The translations under genes were made by a program, and so were the position numbers. A DNA stretch of 64,000 nt, taken from the NCBI RefSeq assembly GCF_000204195.1, contig NZ_AFBG01000006.1, positions 186,001 to 250,000 of the forward strand. Direction: 5' to 3'. The stretch is from Acidovorax radicis N35. Its GTDB lineage: Bacteria > Pseudomonadota > Gammaproteobacteria > Burkholderiales > Burkholderiaceae_C. The notes below the pieces were generated by a model. That model did not search any database. It was given only the letters and a program-made list of their open reading frames with translations, and was not told the DNA's origin. Positions 53,671 through 62,615 of the stretch are shown in pieces (position 1 is the stretch's first letter; every line of letters begins with the position of its first letter).

Positions 53671-54702
53671 ATGAAAAAGAGCCTTATCGCCTGCGCATCC
53701 CTGGCCGCCTGCCTGGCACTGCCCAGCTTTGCGCAGCAGCAACTTACCGTCGTGAACTTTGGTGGCGCCAACGCCAACGCGCAGAAGAAAGCGTTCTATG
53801 AGCCCTACGAAAAGCTGGGCAACAAGATCGTGGCCGTGGAATACAACGGCGAGCAGGCCAAGGTCAAAGCCATGGTCGAGGCCAAGAAGGTGACCTGGGA
53901 CGTGGTGGAGCTGGAGTCGCCAGACGCCGCACGCGGCTGCGACGAAGGCCTGTATGAAAAGCTCGACTACAGCAAGATCGTGAGCAAGTCCGACCTGCTG
54001 CCCGCTGCGGTGTCCGACTGCGCCGTGGGCATCTTCGTGTGGTCCACCGTCATGGCCTACAACGGCGACAAGCTCAAGACTGCCCCCACCAGCTGGGCCG
54101 ACTTCTGGGACACCAAGAAGATCCCCGGCAAGCGTGGCATGCGCAAGGGCGCGCGCTACAACCTCGAATTCGCACTGATGGCCGATGGCGTGAAGCCCGC
54201 CGACGTGTACAAGGTGCTGGCCACCAAAGACGGCGCCGACCGTGCCTTCAAGAAGCTGACCGAACTCAAGCCCAACATTCAATGGTGGGAAGCCGGTGCC
54301 CAGGCACCGCAGTTTCTCGTGGCGGGCGACGTGGTGCTGACCACCGTGTTCAACGGCCGCATCGACGCGGCCAACCGCGAAGGCCGCAACCTCAAGATCT
54401 ACTGGCCCGGCGGCATCTATGACCTGGACTACTGGGCCATCCCCAAGGGCACGCCGAACAAGGACGCGGCGGTGAAGTTCATCGCCTACACCATGCAGAC
54501 CGCCAACCAGGCCGCCTACGCGCAGAACATCGCCTACGGCCCGGCCAACACCACCGCCCTCGCCAAGCTGGACAAGAAGGTGCTGGACGACCTGCCCACC
54601 TCTGCCAGCAATGCCAAGGAAGCTATCCAGTTCGGCGTGAGCTTCTGGGCCGACCAGGGCGAGGCGCTGGAAAAACGCTTCGCCGCCTGGGCCACCCAGT
54701 AA
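53671..54702 (+). CDS. PotD/PotF-like periplasmic binding protein 1
   Basis: This 343-residue binding protein has a Sec signal, MKKSLIACASLAACLALPSF, cleaved at FAQQQ. The mature part starts LTVVNFGGANANAQKKAFYE, then contains WDVVELESPDAARGCDEGLY, VFVWSTV-like [34 protein letters not shown] and GGIYDLDYWAIPKG. This is the COG0687 spermidine/putrescine-type fold. It delivers the amine to the permeases encoded next. Spacing (84 bp after the ATPase gene) and codon use fit an operon. A clear paralog is encoded 2.1 kb downstream, after the permease genes. Confidence 0.9.
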   Translation: MKKSLIACASLAACLALPSFAQQQLTVVNFGGANANAQKKAFYEPYEKLGNKIVAVEYNGEQAKVKAMVEAKKVTWDVVELESPDAARGCDEGLYEKLDYSKIVSKSDLLPAAVSDCAVGIFVWSTVMAYNGDKLKTAPTSWADFWDTKKIPGKRGMRKGARYNLEFALMADGVKPADVYKVLATKDGADRAFKKLTELKPNIQWWEAGAQAPQFLVAGDVVLTTVFNGRIDAANREGRNLKIYWPGGIYDLDYWAIPKGTPNKDAAVKFIAYTMQTANQAAYAQNIAYGPANTTALAKLDKKVLDDLPTSASNAKEAIQFGVSFWADQGEALEKRFAAWATQ

Positions 54703-54730
54703 GTCAACTGCACCCGGAGCGCAAGACACC

Positions 54731-55996
54731 ATGCAAGCATCTTCTGCCATCGCCCCTGCCGCCCTCGCCCTGGACGCACAGGCACCCGGTGCACTGCGCA
54801 AGGCGCTGTCGCGTGCCGAGGCGCGGCGCAAATGGCGGGCCTTTGCCCTGACCCTGCCCTTGCTGGTGTTCTTGCTGCTCACGCTGCTGGTGCCCATTGC
54901 CGCACTGCTGCAGCGCGGGGTGGAGAACCCCGAGGTGGCCAACACGCTGCCCGCCACCATCGAGGCGCTGCATGGCTGGGACCGCCACGAGGCACCGGGC
55001 CCAACCGCCTATGCCGCGCTCATGAAAGACCTGTCCCGCCTGCCTGACAGCTCTGACGCTGGCGCGCTGGCGCGCAGGCTGAACTCGGAAGTGCCCGGCG
55101 CACGCTCGATGGTGATGGGCGCCTTCCGCGCCCTGCCCATGCAAGGCGCACCCGAATCCATCCGCGACCAGCTGATCGACAAAGATGCGCGCTGGGGCGA
55201 AGCACCTTTCTGGCGTGCCATTGCCAAAAACGGCGCGCGCTGGACACCCGACTACCTGCTCGCCTCGGTGGACCTGCAGCGCGATGCGCTGGGCCAGGTC
55301 GAACGCATGCCCGAGGAGCAGCGCGCGTTTGGCGGCATTTTGCTGCGCACCTTTCACATCAGCTTTGTGGTGACGCTGTTCTGCCTTCTGCTGGGCTACC
55401 CGCTGGCCTGGTGGCTGGCCTCGCTGCCCGCACGCCAGGCCAACGTGCTGATGATCCTGGTGCTGGTGCCATTCTGGACCTCGATCCTGGTGCGGGTGGC
55501 CGCATGGATCGTGCTGCTGCAGTCCGAAGGCCTCGTCAATCGCGGGTTGATGGGCCTGGGCCTGATCGAGCAGCCACTTGCGCTGCTGTTCAACCGAACG
55601 GGCGTGGTGATTGCGATGGTGCACATCCTGCTGCCCTTCATGGTCCTGCCGCTGTACAGCGTGATGAAAAGCGTGCCCCCCACCTACCTGCGCGCAGCGG
55701 TTTCGCTGGGCAGCTCGCCCATCGCCGCATTCTTTCGGGTGTATGTGCCACAAACCTACCCGGGCGTGGGCGCGGGTGCGCTGCTGGTGTTCATCCTGGC
55801 CATCGGCTACTACGTCACCCCCGCGCTGCTGGGCGGCGCCGACGACCAGATGCTGAGCTACTACATCGCCCGCTATACCAATGTGGAAGTGAACTGGGGC
55901 ATGGCCTGTGCACTGGGCGCCCTGCTGCTGGCCGCCACGCTGGTGCTGTACGGCGTGTACCGCCGCATTGGCAAAGCCGAATTGAGTCTGGGCTGA
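54731..55996 (+). CDS. ABC permease (PotB-like) with a large periplasmic insertion
   Basis: This 421-residue permease has the first helix at about 37-62, then about 145 periplasmic residues (about 65-205) rich in charged helices, then five more helices. The EAA loop that contacts the ATPase reads YLRAAVSLGSSPIAAFFRVY. The extra periplasmic part is seen in a subset of PotB-like permeases next to gabT, and may contact the binding protein. It is 29 bp after the binding-protein gene. It pairs with the shorter permease encoded next. Confidence 0.88.
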   Translation: MQASSAIAPAALALDAQAPGALRKALSRAEARRKWRAFALTLPLLVFLLLTLLVPIAALLQRGVENPEVANTLPATIEALHGWDRHEAPGPTAYAALMKDLSRLPDSSDAGALARRLNSEVPGARSMVMGAFRALPMQGAPESIRDQLIDKDARWGEAPFWRAIAKNGARWTPDYLLASVDLQRDALGQVERMPEEQRAFGGILLRTFHISFVVTLFCLLLGYPLAWWLASLPARQANVLMILVLVPFWTSILVRVAAWIVLLQSEGLVNRGLMGLGLIEQPLALLFNRTGVVIAMVHILLPFMVLPLYSVMKSVPPTYLRAAVSLGSSPIAAFFRVYVPQTYPGVGAGALLVFILAIGYYVTPALLGGADDQMLSYYIARYTNVEVNWGMACALGALLLAATLVLYGVYRRIGKAELSLG

Positions 55997-56027
55997 TCAA
56001 TCTCTCCAAAGCCGAAAGTCGCTGACC

Positions 56028-56846
56028 ATGTTTCGCCTGCCCCAATTCCCCCTGTACGCCACGTTGGCCGACAAGCTCGGCTGGTGGGCCGTGCGCACCC
56101 TGTGCGTGGCCGTGCTGGTGTTCCTGCTGGCCCCCATCCTGGTGATGGTGCCACTGTCGTTCTCCGAGAGTTCGTTCCTGGCCTACCCCATCCCGGGCTG
56201 GTCGCTCAAGTGGTACCGCAACCTGTTCGAGTCGGCCGAGTGGGCGCGCGCCACGCGCAACAGCTTCATCGTGGCGCCTGCGGCCACGTTGATCGCCACG
56301 GCCCTGGGCACGCTGGCGGCGGTGGGGCTGTCGCGGGCAGACTTCCGCTTCAAGGGCCTGCTCATGAGCATCCTGATTGCCCCCATGGTGGTGCCGATCA
56401 TCGTGGTGGGCGTGGCGACCTACCTGTACTTCGCGCCGCTGGGCCTGGCCGACAGCTACTTCGGCCTCATCATCGTGCACGCAGCCCTGGGTGCCCCCTT
56501 TGTGCTGACCACCGTGCTGGCCACGCTGGCGGGTTTCAACCACAACCTGGTGCGCGCCTCGCTGAGCCTGGGTGAGACACCGCTCAACACCTTCTTTCGC
56601 GTCACGCTGCCGGTGATTGCGCCGGGCGTGATATCCGGCGCACTGTTTGCGTTTGCCACGTCCTTTGATGAAGTGGTGGTCACCCTCTTCCTGGCCGGGG
56701 CCGACCAGTCCACGCTGCCGCGCCAGATGTTCAACGGCATCCGCGAGAACATTTCGCCCACCATTGCCGCCGTGGCCACACTGCTCATCCTCTTCACCAC
56801 CAGCCTGCTGCTGGCGCTGGAATGGCTGCGCACGCGCAGGGGCTGA
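56028..56846 (+). CDS. ABC permease (PotC-like)
   Basis: This 272-residue protein has six helices and the EAA loop, HNLVRASLSLGETPLNTFFR. Its FSESSFLAYPIPGWSLKWY and FASSFDEVVVTLF-like segment (FATSFDEVVVTLFLAGADQS) are typical of PotC/PotI. It forms the membrane channel with the PotB-like partner. The start is 31 bp after the first permease. The stop is 2 bp before the second binding-protein gene, so translation is likely coupled. Confidence 0.9.
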   Translation: MFRLPQFPLYATLADKLGWWAVRTLCVAVLVFLLAPILVMVPLSFSESSFLAYPIPGWSLKWYRNLFESAEWARATRNSFIVAPAATLIATALGTLAAVGLSRADFRFKGLLMSILIAPMVVPIIVVGVATYLYFAPLGLADSYFGLIIVHAALGAPFVLTTVLATLAGFNHNLVRASLSLGETPLNTFFRVTLPVIAPGVISGALFAFATSFDEVVVTLFLAGADQSTLPRQMFNGIRENISPTIAAVATLLILFTTSLLLALEWLRTRRG

Positions 56847-56848
56847 GC

Positions 56849-57973
56849 ATGCGCAAAGCTTTTATGAAACACGCCCTTGGGGTGCCGTGTTGCCTGGCCT
56901 TGGCCGTAAGCCCCGCGCTCGGCCAGACGCTGACGGTGGCCAATTTTGGCGGCGCCAATGCCAAAGCCCAGCAATTGGCCTTCTATGCCCCTTTTGAAGC
57001 CACCCCCAACGCCAAGGGTGCCAAGGTGCAGGGCGTTGAATACACGGGCGACCTGGCCCAGGTGGGCGCCATGGTCCAGCGCGGCAAGCCTGAATGGGAT
57101 GTGGTGGAGGTGGAATCCGCCGACCTGGCAAATGGCTGCGCCGCAGGACACTTCGAGCGCATTGACCGCACGAGCGTGCCCCACGCCAGCATGCTGCTAC
57201 CCGGCACGGTGCAAGACTGCGGACTTGGGGCCTTCGTGTGGTCTACCGTGCTGGCCTTCGACAGCCAGCGTTTTGGCAAGGAAGTGCCCAAGAGCTGGGC
57301 CGACTTCTGGGACACCAAACGCTTCCCCGGCAAACGCGGCATGCGCAAAGGCCTGCGCTACAACCTGGAGATCGCACTGCTGGCCGACGGCGTGCACCGC
57401 CGCGATGTCTACGCCCAACTGAACAGTGAAGCCGGCGTGGCACGCGCGCTCAAGAAGCTGGAGCAACTGAGGCCCCACATCGTGTGGTGGGAGTCGGGTG
57501 CACAAGGGCCGCAGAACCTGCTCGACGGCACGGTCAGCATGACAACGGCCTTCAACGGGCGCGTGGCTGCAGCCAATGCAGCCACCCAGTCGTCGCGCCT
57601 TTCCATCGTCTGGATGGATGCGATCTATGAGATGGACTACTGGGCCATTGTGCGGGGCACTCCACGGCAGGCGATGGCACTGGACTTCATTCGCTTTGCC
57701 ACGTCGGAAGCCGCACAGCTCGCTTTTTCGCAGGCGATTCCCTACGGCCCCACCCACATGGGTGCCATCCTGCGCTATGAAGAAAATCGCCCCCGGTCTG
57801 CAGAACCGACAGGAGGTGGCTCATCGCACACACCGTTGGTCGACCTGTCGATGGCCCCCAGCGACCTGCCCTCCGCCCCCGCGAACCTGCGCAGGTCCCT
57901 GGCCTTTGACGCCGGTTTCTGGCGCACGCAGGGCGCTTCGGTAGAGCGCCGCTGGGCAGCAGGCACGCCATGA
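56849..57973 (+). CDS. PotD/PotF-like periplasmic binding protein 2 (paralog)
   Basis: This 374-residue protein closely resembles binding protein 1, with [56 protein letters not shown] and [20 protein letters not shown]. It has a Sec signal (about 1-27) cleaved near ALGQT. It carries an extra C-terminal stretch after residue 300 ([20 protein letters not shown]), so the ligand or partner may differ. The TGA overlaps the ATG of the chemoreceptor gene (ATGA). That coupling suggests it may act as the ligand-binding partner of the receptor as well as, or in place of, the transporter. Confidence 0.88.
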   Translation: MRKAFMKHALGVPCCLALAVSPALGQTLTVANFGGANAKAQQLAFYAPFEATPNAKGAKVQGVEYTGDLAQVGAMVQRGKPEWDVVEVESADLANGCAAGHFERIDRTSVPHASMLLPGTVQDCGLGAFVWSTVLAFDSQRFGKEVPKSWADFWDTKRFPGKRGMRKGLRYNLEIALLADGVHRRDVYAQLNSEAGVARALKKLEQLRPHIVWWESGAQGPQNLLDGTVSMTTAFNGRVAAANAATQSSRLSIVWMDAIYEMDYWAIVRGTPRQAMALDFIRFATSEAAQLAFSQAIPYGPTHMGAILRYEENRPRSAEPTGGGSSHTPLVDLSMAPSDLPSAPANLRRSLAFDAGFWRTQGASVERRWAAGTP

Positions 57974-59658
57974 TTCGCAAAACACTACAGGCGGTCAGCG
58001 CCATGAAGGTCTGGGTGCGCCTGATGTGCACGCTGGGCTTGCTGCTGGCCCTGCTGGCGGGCGTGGGCCTTGTGGCGGCGCAGCGCATCCTGGTGCTCCA
58101 TGAAACGCTGGACCACTACACACGCAACACCACGCCATCGTTGCAGGCCGTCAAGTCCTGGCAGGAAAAGCTGGCCGCCATCCGGATCCTGCAGGCACAG
58201 CACCTCATGACCGTCTCCGCCGCCGAGATGGACCTTCTGGAAAAGGGCATTGACGAAGCCCATGCCCAGCTGCGCAGCAGCCTCGCCGAACATGAACAGC
58301 GACTGACGGGCGAAGAAGACCGGGCCTTGTGGATGGCGGTGGCCGACGTGACGCAAACGGCCATGGCCTACTGGGACAAGCTGCGCGCCGTATCGCGGGA
58401 GTCGCTCTCCGACCCCACCCGGGCAGAAGAAGCGCGGCGCCTTTTCACCGGCCGGTCACAGCGCTTGTTTGCGGCCAGTGCAGCGGCGGTGGAACAGCAA
58501 TGGCAGTTCACCACCGACGCGGCGAATGCGCTGGCCGCCAAAGGTCGGGCTACCTATGTGTTCTCCATGGCCCTGCTCGCGGGCAGCTGCACCTTGGCGC
58601 TGCTGCTGGGCACAGGCCTGGCCGCGATGGTCATCCGCTCCATCACGCGGCAATTGGGGGGCGAGCCGGTCGATGTGGCGCACATGGCGCTGACCATCGC
58701 CCAGGGCGACCTGAGCGCAGCACCCCCCGCCGGGTCGGCGCGCGCCCTGCCGGGCAGTGTCATGGCGGCCATGGCCACCATGCGCGGCCGCCTGGCGGCC
58801 CTGGTCGGCGATGTGCGCAACAGCAGCGAGAGCATTGCCACCGGCTCGGCAGAGCTGGCCACCGGCAACCTCCACCTGAGCCAACGCACCGAAGAGCAGG
58901 CCAGCCACCTGCAGCAAACCGCCGCTGCCGTGTCCGTCTTGACCGATTCGGTGCGGGACAGCACGGTCAAGGCCGAGCAGGCCCATCGCCTCGCAGACGG
59001 GGCCTCTGGCGCAGCGGCAGACAGCGGACATGCCGTGCAGCAGATGGTGGCCACCATGGAAGACATCACCACCTCGTCCAAGACCATCAGCGACATCACG
59101 GCAGTGATTGACGGTATTGCGTTCCAGACCAACATCCTCGCGCTCAACGCTGCCGTGGAAGCCGCGCGCGCTGGCGAGCAAGGCCGGGGCTTTGCCGTGG
59201 TAGCCACCGAAGTGCGCTCGCTGGCCCAGCGCAGTGCCGAGGCAGCCCGAGAGATCAAGCGGCTCATTCACCACAACGTGGACAAGGTGGCGCAGGGCCA
59301 CCAGCATGTGCAGCAGGCAGGGGCTTCGGTGCGCGCCATCGTCTCGCAGGTGCAGGAGATCAGCGCCATGATCGGCGACATGCACCACGCCATGGCGCGC
59401 CAGTACGAAGGCATCCGCGAGATCAGCGGCACCATGGCACGGCTGGACGAAACCACCTTGCAAAACGCGGCCCTGGCGGAACAAGGCACAGCCGCCACCC
59501 AGAGCCTGCAAGGCCAGGCGGCACGTCTGGCCGAGCTGGTCAGCATCTTTCAGCTGCCTCAGGGCCCTGCAACGCAGGCGACACCCGCCCGCACCGCCCG
59601 TGATAGCCTGCCCGTCGCCCCGCATCCACGCACCGCACTGCCCGCACTTTGGCACTGA
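57970..59658 (+). CDS. Methyl-accepting chemotaxis protein
   Basis: This 562-residue chemoreceptor has TM1 (about 14-37), a helical periplasmic domain (38-195, 4HB-like), TM2 (about 197-222), HAMP (222-275) and a cytoplasmic signalling domain. The hairpin tip is [20 protein letters not shown] (381-400), and the adaptation helices contain typical Q/E sites. The C-terminus lacks an NWETF-like CheR-tethering pentapeptide and ends in a proline-rich tail. It is inside the gab operon, overlapping the second binding-protein gene by ATGA, so chemotaxis towards the transported amine is the simplest role. No other che genes are nearby. Confidence 0.92.
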   Translation: MIRKTLQAVSAMKVWVRLMCTLGLLLALLAGVGLVAAQRILVLHETLDHYTRNTTPSLQAVKSWQEKLAAIRILQAQHLMTVSAAEMDLLEKGIDEAHAQLRSSLAEHEQRLTGEEDRALWMAVADVTQTAMAYWDKLRAVSRESLSDPTRAEEARRLFTGRSQRLFAASAAAVEQQWQFTTDAANALAAKGRATYVFSMALLAGSCTLALLLGTGLAAMVIRSITRQLGGEPVDVAHMALTIAQGDLSAAPPAGSARALPGSVMAAMATMRGRLAALVGDVRNSSESIATGSAELATGNLHLSQRTEEQASHLQQTAAAVSVLTDSVRDSTVKAEQAHRLADGASGAAADSGHAVQQMVATMEDITTSSKTISDITAVIDGIAFQTNILALNAAVEAARAGEQGRGFAVVATEVRSLAQRSAEAAREIKRLIHHNVDKVAQGHQHVQQAGASVRAIVSQVQEISAMIGDMHHAMARQYEGIREISGTMARLDETTLQNAALAEQGTAATQSLQGQAARLAELVSIFQLPQGPATQATPARTARDSLPVAPHPRTALPALWH

Positions 59659-59703
59659 CAGCGCCCTCTTTTTGCCGTTATTTCACCTGCATCCGGAGAC
59701 CCC

Positions 59704-61194
59704 ATGGACATGAAGACTTCCCCCCTCGCACTGCTCAACGACCCCACGCTGCTCAAGACCGACGGCCTCATCCATGGCCAGTGGGTGGCGGGCAGCAGCC
59801 GCTTTGACGTGAACGACCCGGCCACAGGCCTCAAGCTGGCCGATGTGGCCAACCTGGGCCCCGCCGACGCCGAGGCAGCGATTGCCGCGGCCAATGCGGC
59901 CTGGGGCCCCTGGAAGACCAAGACCGCCAAGGAGCGCAGCATCATCCTGCGCAAATGGTTCGACCTGCTGATGGCGAACCAGGACGACCTGGGCCGCATC
60001 ATGACGGCCGAACAAGGCAAGCCCCTGGCTGAAGCCAAGGGCGAGGTGGCCTACGGTGCGAGTTTTGTGGAATGGTTTGCCGAAGAGGCCAAGCGCGTGA
60101 ACGGCGAGGTGTTGCCCCAATTCGACAACAGCCGCCGCCTGATGGTGCTCAAACAACCCATTGGCGTATGTGCCGCCATCACACCGTGGAACTTCCCGCT
60201 GGCCATGATCACCCGCAAGGTGGCCCCTGCCCTGGCTGCGGGCTGCACCGTGGTCATCAAGCCCGCCGAGTTGACACCGCTCACCGCCCTGGCCGCCGCA
60301 GAGCTGGCCCTGCGTGCGGGCATCCCTGCCGGCGTGTTCAACATCCTGCCCGCCGACAGCGACAACTCCATCGCCATCGGCAAGGTGCTGTGTGCGAGCG
60401 ACGTGGTGCGCCACATCAGCTTCACCGGCAGCACCGAAGTGGGCCGCATCCTGATGGCGCAGTCCGCCCCCACGGTCAAGAAGATGTCGCTGGAGCTGGG
60501 CGGCAACGCGCCCTTCCTGGTGTTCGACGATGCGGACATCGACAGCGCCGTGGAAGGCGCCTTTGCCAGCAAGTACCGCAACGCGGGCCAGACCTGCGTG
60601 TGCACCAACCGTTTTTATGTGCAGGAAGGCGTGTACGACGAGTTCGTGGCCAAGTTCGCCGCCAAGGTGAAAACCGCCAAGGTGGGCAACGGTTTTGAAG
60701 CCGGCGTGAACCAGGGCCCGCTGATCGAAGAAGCCGCGCTGGCGAAAGTTCAGCGCCATGTGGACGATGCGCTGGCCAAGGGTGGCCAGGTGGTGGCTGG
60801 CGGCCAGCGCCTTACCAGCCTGGGGTCAGGCCAGTTCTTCGAGCCCACGGTGGTGGCCAACGCCACGGCCGACATGCTGTGCGCGCGCGAAGAGACCTTT
60901 GGCCCCTTTGCTCCGGTCTTCAAGTTCAAGACCGAGCAGGAAGCCATCGACGCCGCCAACAACACCGAGTTCGGCCTGGCCAGCTACTTCTACAGCCGCG
61001 ACGTGGGTCGCATCTTCCGCGTGACCGAGGCGCTGGAATACGGCATGGTCGGCGCCAACGTGGGCATCCTGGCCACCGAGCATGTGCCCTTTGGTGGCGT
61101 CAAGCAGTCGGGCCTGGGCCGCGAGGGCTCGCACTACGGCATGGACGACTACGTGGAGATCAAGTACCTGTGCCTGGGCGACATTCAGAAGTGA
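59704..61194 (+). CDS. gabD: NAD(P)-dependent succinate semialdehyde dehydrogenase
   Basis: This 496-residue aldehyde dehydrogenase has the catalytic C298 in AGQTCVCTN, the general base E264 in MSLELGGNAP, and cofactor-binding TPWNFP, VIKPAE and FTGSTEVG. FVEWFAEEAKRVNGEVLPQF is a GabD hallmark. It oxidises succinate semialdehyde (or glutarate semialdehyde) to the acid, completing the route begun by gabT. GGAG lies before ATG 59704. It could also supply oxidation of 2-oxoglutarate semialdehyde from the hydroxyproline route, for which no dedicated gene is near. Repeat copy 7 follows the stop. Confidence 0.93.
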   Translation: MDMKTSPLALLNDPTLLKTDGLIHGQWVAGSSRFDVNDPATGLKLADVANLGPADAEAAIAAANAAWGPWKTKTAKERSIILRKWFDLLMANQDDLGRIMTAEQGKPLAEAKGEVAYGASFVEWFAEEAKRVNGEVLPQFDNSRRLMVLKQPIGVCAAITPWNFPLAMITRKVAPALAAGCTVVIKPAELTPLTALAAAELALRAGIPAGVFNILPADSDNSIAIGKVLCASDVVRHISFTGSTEVGRILMAQSAPTVKKMSLELGGNAPFLVFDDADIDSAVEGAFASKYRNAGQTCVCTNRFYVQEGVYDEFVAKFAAKVKTAKVGNGFEAGVNQGPLIEEAALAKVQRHVDDALAKGGQVVAGGQRLTSLGSGQFFEPTVVANATADMLCAREETFGPFAPVFKFKTEQEAIDAANNTEFGLASYFYSRDVGRIFRVTEALEYGMVGANVGILATEHVPFGGVKQSGLGREGSHYGMDDYVEIKYLCLGDIQK

Positions 61195-61216
61195 CCGGCG
61201 CCAGGGCGACTTCCCG

Positions 61217-61285
61217 TTGATATGCTTTTGATAGCTGCTAGCGCTTTATGGATAAGCGCTAGCGGTTAAAAACGCTTCAAAATAT
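61217..61285 (+). repeat. Dispersed palindromic repeat, copy 7
   Basis: GATAGCTGCTAGCGCTT, a short loop and AAGCGCTAGCGG then an A-rich end. It forms a 9-bp core stem (CTAGCGCTT/AAGCGCTAG). It lies between the convergent gabD and yeeE-like genes, and ends 10 bp before the stop codon of the latter. Confidence 0.88.
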
Positions 61286-61294
61286 TCAGCCTCG

Positions 61295-62491
61295 TCAGCG
61301 ACGCAGCACCGCCTTCACACGCAGGCCTGCCCACACTGCGAAGAACACTGCCGCCCCAAACACCCAGCCCGACAGCGCCCCAGCCATGCCGCCGGACAAC
61401 AGCGTGCCAATGGTGCAGCCCAGCCCTGTCATCGCACCCCAGCCGAGCAACACGCCGCCCGACAGGCCGCGCACGGCGTCGCGCCAGGTGGGCCAGCGCG
61501 GCGCACACTGGCGGCTGGCCAGGGCGGCTACAAACGCCCCCGTCACCAGCCCCGCCAGCAGCAAGGCATTGGGGGTGAACCAGGTGGACTGCGGCGCGGT
61601 GGCGCAGCCCGCAAAACCGTCGAGCCCATCGAGCCGATCAGGAATCCAACCCTGCCCCTGCGCCCACTGGCGGGCCGCACTGCCCAGCGTGGCCGTCACG
61701 CCCAATGGCCGCATCCGCACAATCGCGAAGGCACCAATCAGCCCCACGGCCAGCCCTCCAACCCAGTAGTGCCAGCGCCCGGTCCACAGGTTGCGCCACA
61801 CGGTGCCTAACCCGGGCACGGCAGGTCCGATACCCGGTGCCGACGTGATGGCGGCCTCCCGTGCAAAGCCACGCCACAGCCAGGCAGCCACCAGGGCCAA
61901 CCCGCCGAGTTGCACCAGCAAGGCACCGCCATACCCCAGGTGGGCGGGCAACCAGACCACGGGCGCATCGGCAACGCTCAGGCTGTACAAGGGGTTCCAG
62001 GTCTTGAAACCCAGGATAAAGCCCAGCGCCGACCCGACAAGCGCAAACGGCGACACCGTTGACCCTTCGGCCAGTCGGTACCAGTGCGCGCTGATGCACG
62101 AGCCCGACACCACCATGCCCGCGCCAAACGACAGCCCAGCCGCTACCAGCACCCAGCTCACGGGGCCGATGTGCATGTCAGGCGGCAGCTTGCCCGGCTG
62201 GGGCACCGGCAACCAGCTGCCCAGCACCACGGTATAGCCCACCACCCCCACCGCCAGCGCCAGCACAATCGCCAGCAGCCCGCGCGGATTACGGTCTTCC
62301 AACCAGTCGCGCGCATGGCAGTAAAAGCAAAAGCGCGAGCGCTGCAGCACCAGCCCCAACACCGCACCCGTGACCAGCGCAAAAACGAGCGTGCGCCCGC
62401 CGGGCAGGCCCTGCAGAGCCTGGGCCGCCCAAACCAATACCGCCAGCAGTGCCAAGCTTCCTGCGTGAGAGAAATTGATCTTGTATGTCAT
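61295..62491 (-). CDS. YeeE/YedE-family (TsuA-like) sulfur-compound transporter
   Basis: This 398-residue membrane protein has about ten helices in two similar halves. It carries the family cysteine motifs RSRFCFYCHARDWL, GSCISAHWYRLAEGS and, in the second half, GLGCTIGTLLSGGMAGALSG. YeeE/TsuA imports thiosulfate using conserved cysteines. Some relatives move other reduced sulfur species, including selenium compounds. The gene is directly downstream of an exported rhodanese gene on the same strand, which fits thiosulfate handling. ATG 62491 has GGTGAGG 5 bases upstream; a hairpin with T run lies just before that site. Confidence 0.85.
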   Translation of the reverse strand: MTYKINFSHAGSLALLAVLVWAAQALQGLPGGRTLVFALVTGAVLGLVLQRSRFCFYCHARDWLEDRNPRGLLAIVLALAVGVVGYTVVLGSWLPVPQPGKLPPDMHIGPVSWVLVAAGLSFGAGMVVSGSCISAHWYRLAEGSTVSPFALVGSALGFILGFKTWNPLYSLSVADAPVVWLPAHLGYGGALLVQLGGLALVAAWLWRGFAREAAITSAPGIGPAVPGLGTVWRNLWTGRWHYWVGGLAVGLIGAFAIVRMRPLGVTATLGSAARQWAQGQGWIPDRLDGLDGFAGCATAPQSTWFTPNALLLAGLVTGAFVAALASRQCAPRWPTWRDAVRGLSGGVLLGWGAMTGLGCTIGTLLSGGMAGALSGWVFGAAVFFAVWAGLRVKAVLRR

Positions 62492-62505
62492 TGCACCTCA
62501 CCCAT

Positions 62506-62529
62506 AAAAAAGCCCGCACAAGGCGGGCT
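62506..62529 (-). terminator. Intercistronic terminator/attenuator hairpin
   Basis: On the minus strand AGCCCGC-CTTGT-GCGGGCT is followed by six T. It lies 87 bp after the rhodanese stop and only 14 bp before the YeeE-like start codon, so transcription of the second gene either reads through it or starts within it. Confidence 0.9.
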
Positions 62530-62615
62530 GTAAAGGAGACCCCCTACCAAAAATCAAAAACTCTCTTTGTTCTGCATTGCACCTTCTTCCCAAAAGGTTC
62601 TGTCGGTCAACCCAT

